Shown piece after piece: positions 56,416 through 64,000 of a DNA stretch of 64,000 nucleotides (within the stretch, counting starts at the first letter, position 1; every line of letters begins with the position of its first letter). This stretch comes from Bog-473 sp963751335 (lineage in GTDB: Bacteria; Actinomycetota; Acidimicrobiia; Acidimicrobiales; RAAP-2), in contig CAVVUB010000009.1 of NCBI GenBank assembly GCA_963751335.1, forward strand, positions 62,001-126,000, in the 5' to 3' direction. The position numbers and the translations under genes are program-made. The notes under the pieces were generated by a model. It saw only the letters and a list, made by a program, of their open reading frames with translations, did no database searches and was not told the DNA's origin.

Positions 56416-56760
56416 TCAGAGCAGATCGAGCACGCGCTCGGGCGGGCGGCCGATGACGGCCCTGCCGTGGTGGACGAAGATCGGCCGTTCCAGGAGGATG
56501 GGGTGAGCGACGATCGCGTCGAGCAGCTCCGACGGCGCCTTCTCGTCCAGGGCCAGCTCGGCGTACACCGCCTCGCCCGTTCGCATCATGAGCCTGGGGT
56601 CGTCGATCCCCAACAGTGTCATGAGGTGCTCGAGGTCCGCCCGGGTCGGCGGGATGTCGAGATAGCGCACGACATCCGCCTCGATGTGGTGCTCGTCGAG
56701 GATGGCCTGCGCGCTACGGCACTTCGAGCAGGACGGGTTGAAGTAGATCTGCGAGGACAT
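56416..56760 (-). CDS. ArsC family (Spx/YffB-like) reductase
   Basis: A 114-residue thioredoxin-fold protein. NPSCSKCRSAQAILDEH has the catalytic Cys (position 10 of CSKC) used by glutaredoxin-linked arsenate reductases; PTRADLEHLMTLLG and LERPIFVHHGRAVIGRP are typical. The absence of other ars genes leaves arsenate reduction unproven. Confidence 0.9.
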   Translation of the reverse strand: MSSQIYFNPSCSKCRSAQAILDEHHIEADVVRYLDIPPTRADLEHLMTLLGIDDPRLMMRTGEAVYAELALDEKAPSELLDAIVAHPILLERPIFVHHGRAVIGRPPERVLDLL

Positions 56761-56769
56761 CGCGTCACC

Positions 56770-58261
56770 CTATGCGGGCACGCCGAGCACGGGCAGTGTT
56801 GCCACGACCTGGCTCCAGCGGTAGGTGAACACGCTGGCAGGGGCGGTCGGCCACGGCCAGGGTGACCGCCATGGACGTGCCCCCGCTGTCGCCGCTATGG
56901 GTATCGCTGGTGGTGTTCAGCGCCGCTCCCATCACGAGGTTGGCCCCCGAGCCGAAGTCGTCGAGGATGCCCTTGCGGTGTCCCCAACAGCCGGGGCCGT
57001 CGCGCCGCACACAGTCCAGGTTGCCGCTGTCGAAGCCGTCGTCGTACATCCACCCGTAGACGGCGTCGAGACCGTTCGACGACCCGCCGGCCCACTCGGC
57101 GTCGTCCAACGCGTAAGCCCCTCCCGGGTCTGGAGGGTCGTCGGCGTCGTCGGCACCGCGTTGCGCGTTGTGGTCGAGAGCCGTCGTCAGGCCGACGAAG
57201 GGCGCCAGGCCGCGGTCCACTCGCTCGAGATTGACGGCGACGAACAGTTGGTCGGGCACGCTCAGGTGTCCGTAGTCGGGCGGCAACACCATGGGCCGGA
57301 CGCCCTCGAGCGCATGGGCCCGGTTGACCGCCGCCAGAACGGCGCCGAGACATTTGGGCGACGCGTCCAGCCCATTTGGTGCGCAGATCCGCGTGTAGTC
57401 GGGAACAGGATCGACGTTGGTGGACGGATCGGAGATACCGGTGTCCGACTCCGAAGCGGGGATGGCGCGCAGCGGCTGAAGTGTCCCGGTGACCATGGAC
57501 GCGAGCGCCTGCTGTCCAGGTGTACGCGTAGGTGTCCGTCGTGCCCGAGGCCGTGAGGGCCATCGTTGCGGCCAGCGATGACCCACCTCGATCGCCGGTG
57601 ACTGGTGTCGCCGGCGGGGTCGTAGCCCACTCCCATGACGAGGTGACCGGATCCGAAGCGGTCGAGCGACGATCTGGCGATCCTCCCAGCAGCCTGAGGT
57701 CTGCGCTCTCGAACATTGCGGCACCCCACTGCCGGGTCCGTCGAAGTACAACCATTGGTAGTCAGCGTCGAGGCCGTTGTCGACGGCACCGATCCATTCC
57801 TGGTTCACCTCGGAGTACCCGTGGCCTGGCCGGGCGGGCAGCAGGGCGGCATCGGCCGCCCGCTGGGCGTCGCGGTCGAGCGAGGTGGAGAGTCCGGCAA
57901 AGGGGCGCAGCCCCCGATCCACCCGCTCCGCATCGAGGGCGACGAAGAGCTGCTCGGGGACGCTGAGCTGGGCGAAGTCGGCTGGAAGCACCATCGGCCC
58001 CACCCCCTCCTGCGCCCGTGCCGTGTCGATGGCGTCGAGCGTCACCCGCAAGCAGGTGACCGAGGTGTCGGCGCCGAGCGGAGCGCAGTCGTCCGTGTAG
58101 TCGGGCACCGGCACGACCGATTGGGAAGGATCCGAGAGGCTGCGTGGGGCGGGAGGCTCCGAGGAGCACGCGGCGCAGAGGGCGGCAACCAGGGCGACCG
58201 AAACGACAACGGCCCATCGGGGCACACCGGTGCGACGAGTGCTGTGGTCGGCGGCCCCCAT
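56770..58261 (-). CDS. Lipoprotein with two tandem CAP-like domains, frameshifted
   Basis: Signal peptide VVVSVALVAALCAACSS with lipobox AAC. Two ~200-residue repeats share the same plan: VPDYTDDCAP / VPDYTRICAP, MVLPADFAQLSVPEQLFVAL / MVLPPDYGHLSVPDQLFVAV, ERVDRGLRPFAGL / ERVDRGLAPFVGL, GCWEDRQIV / GCWGHRKGI, FGSGHLVMG / FGSGANLVMG. Each follows the CAP (SCP/PR-1) fold layout. Breaks near 57665, 57610, 57520 and 56850; the real end is VATLPVLGVPA with stop at 56770. Exported cell-envelope function unknown. Confidence 0.82.
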
Positions 58262-58331
58262 GAGTTGCTCCAACGTAGCCAGGCTGGCTTGGTGCGAGAC
58301 CTCACCCGGTGAAGGCGAGCGCACGCGCCCT

Positions 58332-59153
58332 TCAGGACTCGGGGCGCGCCGTCTCGTCGCCATAGCGCGGCGGTCGTTTCTCCAAGAAGGCGGCGACAGC
58401 CTCTTGCATGTCTCCGGTCATGGAAGAGAGGACCTGAGTCCGGTTCTCGAGGTCGATGCCGGCCTGGAGCGAGCCGACCTCGAGTTGGGACCACATGACT
58501 TCCTTGGTCATCCTGATGGCCCAGGGGCTGTTGGCCGCGATGAGTGCCGCCGACTCCAGTGCGGCCTCCATCAATTGGTCGTCGGGCACGACGCGCAGGA
58601 CGAGGCCGATGCGGTCCGCTTCGTCCGCATCGATGATCCGCCCGGTCAGCATCAGCTCCCAGGCCCGCGAGGCGCCGATGAGCCGGGGGAGCAGCCAACT
58701 GACGCCGATGTCGCAACCCGAAATGCCCAGCCGGACAAAAGCCACGTTGAATCGGGCGGACGCGCCGGCGATGCGGATGTCGCTGGCCAGGGCCAGCGCC
58801 AGTCCACCGCCGGCGGCGGCTCCGTTGACCGCGGCGATCACCGGCTGCGGCAAGGCTCGCAGCCGCGGCACGAGCCCTGCGATGTGCGTCTGCGTGGCGA
58901 AAGTGTCCTCGACCCGGCGCCGCCCATCCGCGCTGGGCGCCCGCCCGTACCCGGAGAGATCGATCCCCGCACAGAACCCTCGACCGGCACCCGTCAGAAT
59001 CACGACCCGGCAGGACCGGTCGATCGCGATGGCCTCGAGCGCATCGTGGAGTTCGCCTATGAGCGTCGCATTCATTGCGTTCAATCGCTCCGGGCGTTGC
59101 AGGGTGATCCGCGTGACGCCCTCGACGGGTTGATCGACGACCACTGTGGACAT
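58332..59153 (-). CDS. Enoyl-CoA hydratase/isomerase family protein
   Basis: A 273-residue crotonase. PERLNAMNATLIGELHDALE, GAGRGFCAGIDLSGYG (oxyanion hole), and VNGAAAGGGLALALASDIRI are intact. The Asp/Gly in ISGCDIGVSWLLPR stand where many hydratases have catalytic Glu, so it may be an isomerase or a non-hydratase member. It lies 70 bases from the CAP gene, both leftward. Confidence 0.92.
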   Translation of the reverse strand: MSTVVVDQPVEGVTRITLQRPERLNAMNATLIGELHDALEAIAIDRSCRVVILTGAGRGFCAGIDLSGYGRAPSADGRRRVEDTFATQTHIAGLVPRLRALPQPVIAAVNGAAAGGGLALALASDIRIAGASARFNVAFVRLGISGCDIGVSWLLPRLIGASRAWELMLTGRIIDADEADRIGLVLRVVPDDQLMEAALESAALIAANSPWAIRMTKEVMWSQLEVGSLQAGIDLENRTQVLSSMTGDMQEAVAAFLEKRPPRYGDETARPES

Positions 59154-59328
59154 GGGACGCTCCTCCGCTCGGATGGTCCATCCTCTCCCAGCGGTATCGC
59201 AAGCGGCGAACCGTCGCTACGGCGGGACGCCGATGCAGCGACCCTGCGCTCACCACCTCTGGCCTGGCGCCCCCCCGGGGTTCGGCGCGAAGGTCTAGGG
59301 ACTCCGGATCCCAGAGAGGGGCGCCATC

Positions 59329-60670
59329 GTGGGCCTGCGGGCTTCGAACATCATCGAAGCACCGATCGACGAGGTCTTTGCGTGGCACGCGAGGCCCGGA
59401 GCGATCCGACGCCTCACTCCGCCCTGGCAGCCGGTGCGCGTCGTGGAGGAAGCGACGTCGTTGCGCGACGGCCGCGCCGTGCTCCGGTTGCCCGGTGGGG
59501 TGCGCTGGGTGGCCCAGCACGAGGCGTACGACCCACCCCGCCTCTTCGTCGACCGGCTGGTTTCGCTTCCGTTGCCCTGGCGCCACTGCCACGAGTTCGA
59601 CGCCGTTTCCCCGTCGCGCACCAGGTTGACCGATGTGGTCGAGACCCCGATCCCGGGGCGGTTGCTCGACGAGATGTTTCGCTACCGCCATCGCCAGCTG
59701 GTGGGCGACCTGGCCGGACACCGCACCCTCCGGGACCTGCAGCCAGACCCGTTGACCGTCGCGGTCACCGGCGCTTCGGGGCTCATCGGCTCCGCTCTGT
59801 GCCGCGTTCTTGACCACGGGCGGGCACCGGGTCATCAGGCTGGTGCGCCGGGCGGGCCTCTCGCCAGACGAGCGAACCTGGGACCCCGAAGCTCCCGACC
59901 CGCAGTCGTTGGCCGACGTCGATGCGCTCGTGCACCTGGCCGGCGCCTCCATCGCCGGTCGCTTCACGGACTCGCACAAGTTGCTGGTCCGACGGAGCCG
60001 GATCGAGCCGACCCGACGGCTGGCCGAGGCCATGGCCGGCATGGTCGACGGGCCCAGGGTGCTGGTCACCGCCTCGGCCGTCGGGTGCTACGGCCCCGAC
60101 CGCGGAGACGAACTGCTCACCGAAGACAGCGCACCCGGTGACGGCTTCTTGGCCGATCTCGTCCGGGACTGGGAGGCGGCAACGGCCCCGGCGGCCGAAG
60201 CGGGGCTGCGCGTGGTGCAGGTGCGAAACGGCATCGTCCAGTCCCCGGCCGGAGGGATGCTCCGGCTGCTCCGACCGCTCTTCAGCGCCGGTCTGGGCGG
60301 ACCGCTCGACGGCGGGCGTCAGTGGGTGCCCTGGATCGGCATCGACGACGTACTCGACGTCCTGGCTCGGTGCGTGGTCGATCCCGACCTGCGCGGACCG
60401 GTGAACGCCGTGGCCCCCAACCCCGTGCGCAACCGCACGTACACCGCCACCCTGGCCAGAGTGTTGCGGCGACCGGCGCTGTTGCCCGTACCGTCGTTCG
60501 CGCCCGGCCTGTTGCTGGGCGAGCAGGGCGCGCACGAGTTCGCCTTGGCCGGCCAGCGGGCCGTTCCGCAGCGCCTTCTCGCGGGAGGTCACTCCTTCCG
60601 TCACCGCACCCTCGAAGGGTGTCTTCGCCATCTCCTCGGGCGTGCGGGGCCCGACGGCATCGGGGACTGA
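59329..60670 (+). CDS. SRPBCC-TIGR01777 NAD-dependent epimerase fusion, frameshifted
   Basis: The N-terminal ~140 residues are a START-like domain (ASNIIEAPIDEVFAWHARP). Then VAVTGASGLIGSALCRVL begins the epimerase; a break near 59815 moves to HRVIRLVRRAGLSPDERTWD and the rest (DALVHLAGASIAGRF, VTASAVGCYGPDRGDELLTE, VQVRNGIVQSPAGGMLRLL). About 447 residues. The fused arrangement is common in TIGR01777 proteins (YfcH-like). Start GTG 59329 follows a 175-base gap. Confidence 0.87.
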
Positions 60671-60764
60671 ACCCGGACATGCAGATCCGCCTCGGCCACC
60701 CATAGTGTCGAGTCATGACGAGCAGCGTGCACGGTCTGCCCCGCGAGGCGACCGGAGAGACCCG

Positions 60765-61673
60765 ATGAACCAGTCCGCCTCACTGCCGGTCCACGGCAGC
60801 GCGCTCGTGACCGGCGCCAGCCGCGGCATCGGCCGGGCTGTCGCGCTCGAGTTGGCCGTCCGCGGCTTCGACACGATCGCCACCATGCGTGACCCCGCTG
60901 CGGGGGCGTCCATGCCGGAGGAAGCCAAAGGGTCGCTCGAGGTGCGTCGGCTCGACGTGACCGACCCTTCGACGTTCGAGTTGCCCGGCGACCTGCGCGT
61001 CCTCGTCAACAACGCCGGCATCGACGTCGACTACCTGCCCGTCGAGCACGCCAACATCGAGGACTGGCGACGCCTCTTCGAGACGAATGTGTTCGGTGTG
61101 GTGGCGCTGACGTCGGCAGCCATCCCGGTGCTGCGGGCCAACGCGCCTGGCGTGGTGTGCACGGTGAGCTCGTCCTCGATCTTCGCGTCGGTGCCCTTCT
61201 ATGCGGCCTACCGGGCATCGAAGGCTGCGGTCTCGGCGTTCGATGACAGCCTGCGCACCGAGGTGGCCCCCTTCGGCATCCGGGTCGTCGAGATCCTGCC
61301 CGGCCCGGTGGACACCGACATGTTCCGGCTCAGTTCGGGCGAACACGACGCCTCCCGCTTCGAGCACTACCGCTCCCTGGGGGACACGGCGGCCCGGCTG
61401 CGCGAGGAGCATGCCGATCCTCGGGTGGTCGACGCAGCCGATGCCGCCGTCGCCATCGTTGATGCCATCCTCGAGGGTGACGGTCCGATGCGCTACGGCT
61501 GCGACCCCGTCTCCTACGAGTTGCTCGAGCTGTGGCGCCACCATGACGACGAGACGGTGTACCAGCTGACCGGACGGTCCCTCCTCGATGCTGCTTCAGC
61601 CGGGAGCGGCGCCGGCACCGAAGGGGCCGGACCCGCCCCCGGGTGGATCGCTCAGGGCCTTCCTCACCCCTGA
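60765..61673 (+). CDS. SDR family oxidoreductase
   Basis: A 302-residue classical SDR: ALVTGASRGIGRAVALELAV, VNNAGIDVDYLP, and catalytic SSSIFASVPFYAAYRASKAA with YRASK. The C-terminal ~20 residues are low-complexity Gly/Ala/Pro. ATG at 60765 is chosen over an in-frame longer start. Upstream ~95 bases separate it from the TIGR01777 gene; same strand. Confidence 0.92.
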   Translation: MNQSASLPVHGSALVTGASRGIGRAVALELAVRGFDTIATMRDPAAGASMPEEAKGSLEVRRLDVTDPSTFELPGDLRVLVNNAGIDVDYLPVEHANIEDWRRLFETNVFGVVALTSAAIPVLRANAPGVVCTVSSSSIFASVPFYAAYRASKAAVSAFDDSLRTEVAPFGIRVVEILPGPVDTDMFRLSSGEHDASRFEHYRSLGDTAARLREEHADPRVVDAADAAVAIVDAILEGDGPMRYGCDPVSYELLELWRHHDDETVYQLTGRSLLDAASAGSGAGTEGAGPAPGWIAQGLPHP

Positions 61674-61847
61674 CAACAACCGCAGCATCGCTCGTTCGCT
61701 GAGATCGATCTGCATCGCTCGCTCTCAGCCCATTCGAACGGCCTGCTCGGGGCGGGGTCCTGGGGAGCTGCGCCGATCCACCCGATGCCTGGTCGAAGGA
61801 AACGTACCTGGCGCGCTACGTTCGGTGGCCCCGCAGAAAGGCCCGCC

Positions 61848-62432
61848 TTGCAGTTCGACGTCATCATCGCCGTCTTTCCCATCATCTTCTTGGGCGAGCT
61901 CCCGGACAAGACGATGTTCGCCTCCCTCGTGATGTCGACTCGTGGGCGGCCACTGCTTGTCTGGTTGGGGGCGGCCGCCGGGTTTGCGGTGCACGTCGTG
62001 ATCGCCGTGACGATCGGCGTCGCGCTCTTCCATCTTCTGCCCCACCGGGCGCTCGAGATCATCGTGGCCGTCATGTTCGCGATCGGCGGCGTGCTCGCCC
62101 TGCGCGAGGCGATGAAGGAGCGTCAGGAAGGAGAGCTGGTCGAGAAGGAGGTGGCCTCACACCAACGGGTGGCCGTGACCGCTTTCCTGGTGATCTTCCT
62201 GGCCGAGTGGGGGGACCTGACCCAGATCCTCACGGCCAACCTTGCGGCCCACTATCACGACGCCCTCTCGGTTGCCGTCGGCGCCGTGTTGGCGCTGTGG
62301 GCCGTCGCGGGACTGGCCGTCGTCAGCGGTCAGAGCTTGCTGCGTCTGGTGAACATCAAGACCGTGCGCATCGTGACGGCCGTCGTGCTGTTCGCCCTGA
62401 CCGGCTATGCCATCTATGAAGCGGTGCGCTGA
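61848..62432 (+). CDS. TMEM165/GDT1 (UPF0016) family transporter
   Basis: A 194-residue membrane protein of six helices with the duplicated acidic motif: FLGELPDKTMFASL in helix 1 and FLAEWGDLTQILT in helix 4. The family moves Mn2+/Ca2+. The frame is open from ATG 61785, but TTG 61848 (LQFDVIIAVFPI) after AGAAAGG best matches the family's start. I looked for a yybP-ykoY riboswitch ahead of it and did not find one. Confidence 0.88.
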   Translation: MQFDVIIAVFPIIFLGELPDKTMFASLVMSTRGRPLLVWLGAAAGFAVHVVIAVTIGVALFHLLPHRALEIIVAVMFAIGGVLALREAMKERQEGELVEKEVASHQRVAVTAFLVIFLAEWGDLTQILTANLAAHYHDALSVAVGAVLALWAVAGLAVVSGQSLLRLVNIKTVRIVTAVVLFALTGYAIYEAVR

Positions 62433-62990
62433 CGGCCTCCCAGTTGCGAACGGGGGGAGCCGTTCCGTCCCGTCCTGGGGCGCCGCCACGGTCACGGCGG
62501 CCCCGGCCGGCCACCAGGAACTCGGCCGAGCCGGCCTCGAGGGAGGTCGCTGGTGGGTCACGGCCTTCAATATCGGGTGAGAGCGTGGCCGAACGCAGGG
62601 CATCACGTCCTCACATGCGTTGCCACTGGGTGCAGTCTCAGCTGCATCCCTCCCTCGTCGACCGGGCTGGCGCTGCCCTCGTCACCGCCGCCACACCGGC
62701 CTGACATCGGCCCTGGCCACAGCAGTTCGGCTCCGTGCCCCGACCCAGCGACCGACCCACCTGCCACGTCGGGTCCCGGGCCGATCTCACCGGGAAAACG
62801 AGCGGAGCCAGGTTCCGAGGTCTTCGAAATTACCCATTTGTCACGCGCTCGAAGTGGGGTGCCCGCGGCCCGATACTCTGTGCGGCGTGAGCGCAGTCAC
62901 AGGCGCTCTCCGAGGGCCCTCAGAGGTCGCAACTTCGAACCGCTGCGGAGCCCCTTCTCCGATTCTTCCGGTAGCGGTGGATTGAATACC
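62433..62990. other. Intergenic region before the GH18-like gene
   Basis: About 560 bases without a convincing gene. Small frames (62444-62704, 62620-62985) lack ribosome sites and domain sequence. The promoter of the following gene should lie at the right end. I see no clear operator or terminator. Confidence 0.4.
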
Positions 62991-64000
62991 GTGGACCAGA
63001 TCGACGACCAGACGGCCGGACCTACTCCTTCGCCGACGCCTCCTGACACGTGCGGGGCCGCCCCGGACGCGCCGCGAAGCGGCACGTCGGAGCTTGGCCG
63101 GGGCCGGGGCCGGCACCGTCGGCGGCGCCATTGGCCACGGGTGCATGCCATTCGTGTGGTGAGCTTGGGGGCGCTCAGCACCGTGCTGGTCCTGACCATC
63201 GCTCTGGGCTGGATGGCTCTGCACGGTGGTGCTGCCGACTCACAAGGTCCGCCTCGCTGGTCACAAGACCAAGCCCTCCGCTCCGGCCGGCAGGGCAACG
63301 TCGACGTACCGGCGGCCGCGGGTTTCTTCGGTCACGGGAAACGCGCCGGCCACCTGCCGGCGGCCACGGCTCCGCCCGCCGGCGCGTCGGCCAGCGTGGC
63401 CGCGGCCCCGCCGCTGCGACCCCACGAAGTCTTCGGCTTCGCCCCGTACTGGACACTTCCCTCGAGCGGTGGCTTCGACGTCCAGGGCATGACGACGCTG
63501 GCCTACTTCTCCGTCGGCGTGAATCCTGACGGAACGCTGCAGCAGTCCGGAGCAGGATGGAACGGCTACGAGAGCCAGAACTTGGCCACTCTCATCACCC
63601 GGGCCCATGCGGCCAACGACCGGGTCGTGCTCACCGTGACGGATTTCGACCAGGCGTCGCTCAACGCCTTGACCTCTTCACCGACGGCAGCGACCAAGCT
63701 CAGCTCCACATTGTTGAGCGCCGTCTCCGCCAAGAACCTCGACGGTGTCAACCTCGACCTCGAAGGGGAGGGTGCCGGAGATCAGGCGGGGCTGACCCGA
63801 CTCGTCGCCGCAGTGTCGTCCACGTTGCACCGGGCGAACCCGCACTACCAGGTGACGATGGACACCTACGCCAGCTCGGCCACCGACTCCGGCGGCTTTT
63901 ACAACATCCCTGCTCTGGCCCCCGTGGTCGACGGCTTCTTCGTGATGCAGTACAGCCCGAACCTCGCCGCAAGCTCGTCGCCGACGTCGCCGCTCACCAG
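62991..64000 (+). CDS. Membrane-anchored GH18 family glycoside hydrolase, truncated by window end
   Basis: From GTG 62991 a clean frame of ~336 residues: polar Pro-rich start, basic GRGRHRRRRHW, anchor helix (VVSLGALSTVLVLTIALGWM), Ala/Pro linker, then FGFAPYWTLPSSGGFDVQGM, TLAYFSVGVNPDG, and the GH18 signature NLDGVNLDLEGEG (DxxDxDxE; the Asp at the second position is Asn) and VVDGFFVMQYSP. GH18 members cleave chitin or peptidoglycan-type bonds (or spore cortex, like YdhD/CwlJ-type). The C-terminus is outside the window. Confidence 0.87.
   Translation, partial: MDQIDDQTAGPTPSPTPPDTCGAAPDAPRSGTSELGRGRGRHRRRRHWPRVHAIRVVSLGALSTVLVLTIALGWMALHGGAADSQGPPRWSQDQALRSGRQGNVDVPAAAGFFGHGKRAGHLPAATAPPAGASASVAAAPPLRPHEVFGFAPYWTLPSSGGFDVQGMTTLAYFSVGVNPDGTLQQSGAGWNGYESQNLATLITRAHAANDRVVLTVTDFDQASLNALTSSPTAATKLSSTLLSAVSAKNLDGVNLDLEGEGAGDQAGLTRLVAAVSSTLHRANPHYQVTMDTYASSATDSGGFYNIPALAPVVDGFFVMQYSPNLAASSSPTSPLT

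Noticed and set aside
61674..61847. yybP-ykoY riboswitch before the GDT1-like gene
   Set aside because: A GGGGAGCTGC resembles part of the motif, but the other conserved segments are missing.
1..64000. tRNA, rRNA, CRISPR arrays, insertion sequences, prophage
   Set aside because: No cloverleaf with CCA-like ends, no spaced direct repeats, no transposase or integrase motifs were seen. A tool scan for tRNAs could still find one I missed.

Overview
The window looks like a piece of a high-GC Actinomycetota chromosome. Class Acidimicrobiia is my best guess, from the F420/LLM enzymes, PPOX-F420 protein, SnoaL-tailed ECF sigma factor, ECF vitamin transporter, encapsulin ferritin and Thr/Ser-rich anchored surface proteins; this is inference and no rRNA is present. 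I see no rRNA, tRNA, CRISPR array, insertion sequence or phage module. Genes are dense and often overlap by 1-8 bases as ATGA/GTGA junctions.

Many genes carry single-base frameshifts at GC-rich short homopolymers. Both frames around each break still encode conserved family sequence, so I treat most as sequencing indels and annotate one CDS across the break. About 1-13 kb and 28.5-33.2 kb are nearly free of breaks and look less GC-rich. 13-27 kb and 33-60 kb are rich in them.

Layout. 0-4 kb: response-regulator fragment, M48 protease, TerC and DedA membrane proteins, SDR. 4-10 kb: TetR plus DHA2 efflux pump, SnoaL-tailed ECF sigma factor with a cupin partner, MFS, DUF2231. 10.5-13.2 kb: ArsR-SRPBCC-DUF-ABM operon, then msrB-msrA. 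13-20 kb: epimerase/TetR divergon, fused PabB-PabC, F420 and SnoaL proteins, AhpD-like and phosphotriesterase-like proteins. 20-22.4 kb: PadR, a membrane-anchored coiled-coil protein, and a GH43 protein carrying the same anchor. 22.5-28.4 kb: sulfotransferase pair and an Opu-type osmolyte ABC transporter. 28.5-35.3 kb: miscellaneous enzymes and a MarR-MFS pair. 35.3-42.7 kb: encapsulin plus encapsulated ferritin (with cargo peptide), then a cobalamin locus: BtuF-like protein divergent from a B12 riboswitch that leads into an anchored surface protein and a complete ECF transporter (T, fused double A, S). 44.7-46 kb: SPFH protein plus ribbon-helix-helix regulator behind a large palindrome. 46-52.4 kb: TetR, ferritin-like protein, LLM oxidoreductase, TetR, MFS, esterase. 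52-64 kb: glycosyltransferase, phytoene-desaturase-like oxidoreductase, small membrane protein, ArsC-like protein, tandem CAP-domain lipoprotein, enoyl-CoA hydratase, TIGR01777 epimerase, SDR, GDT1 transporter, and a truncated GH18 protein.

The most interesting parts are the riboswitch-linked cobalamin locus with its uncharacterised surface protein, the encapsulin locus whose cargo tag is hidden by a frameshift, the SPFH-RHH pair, and the shared anchor module at 20-22 kb. Several repressors sit next to clear palindromic operators, some of which also help decide start codons.
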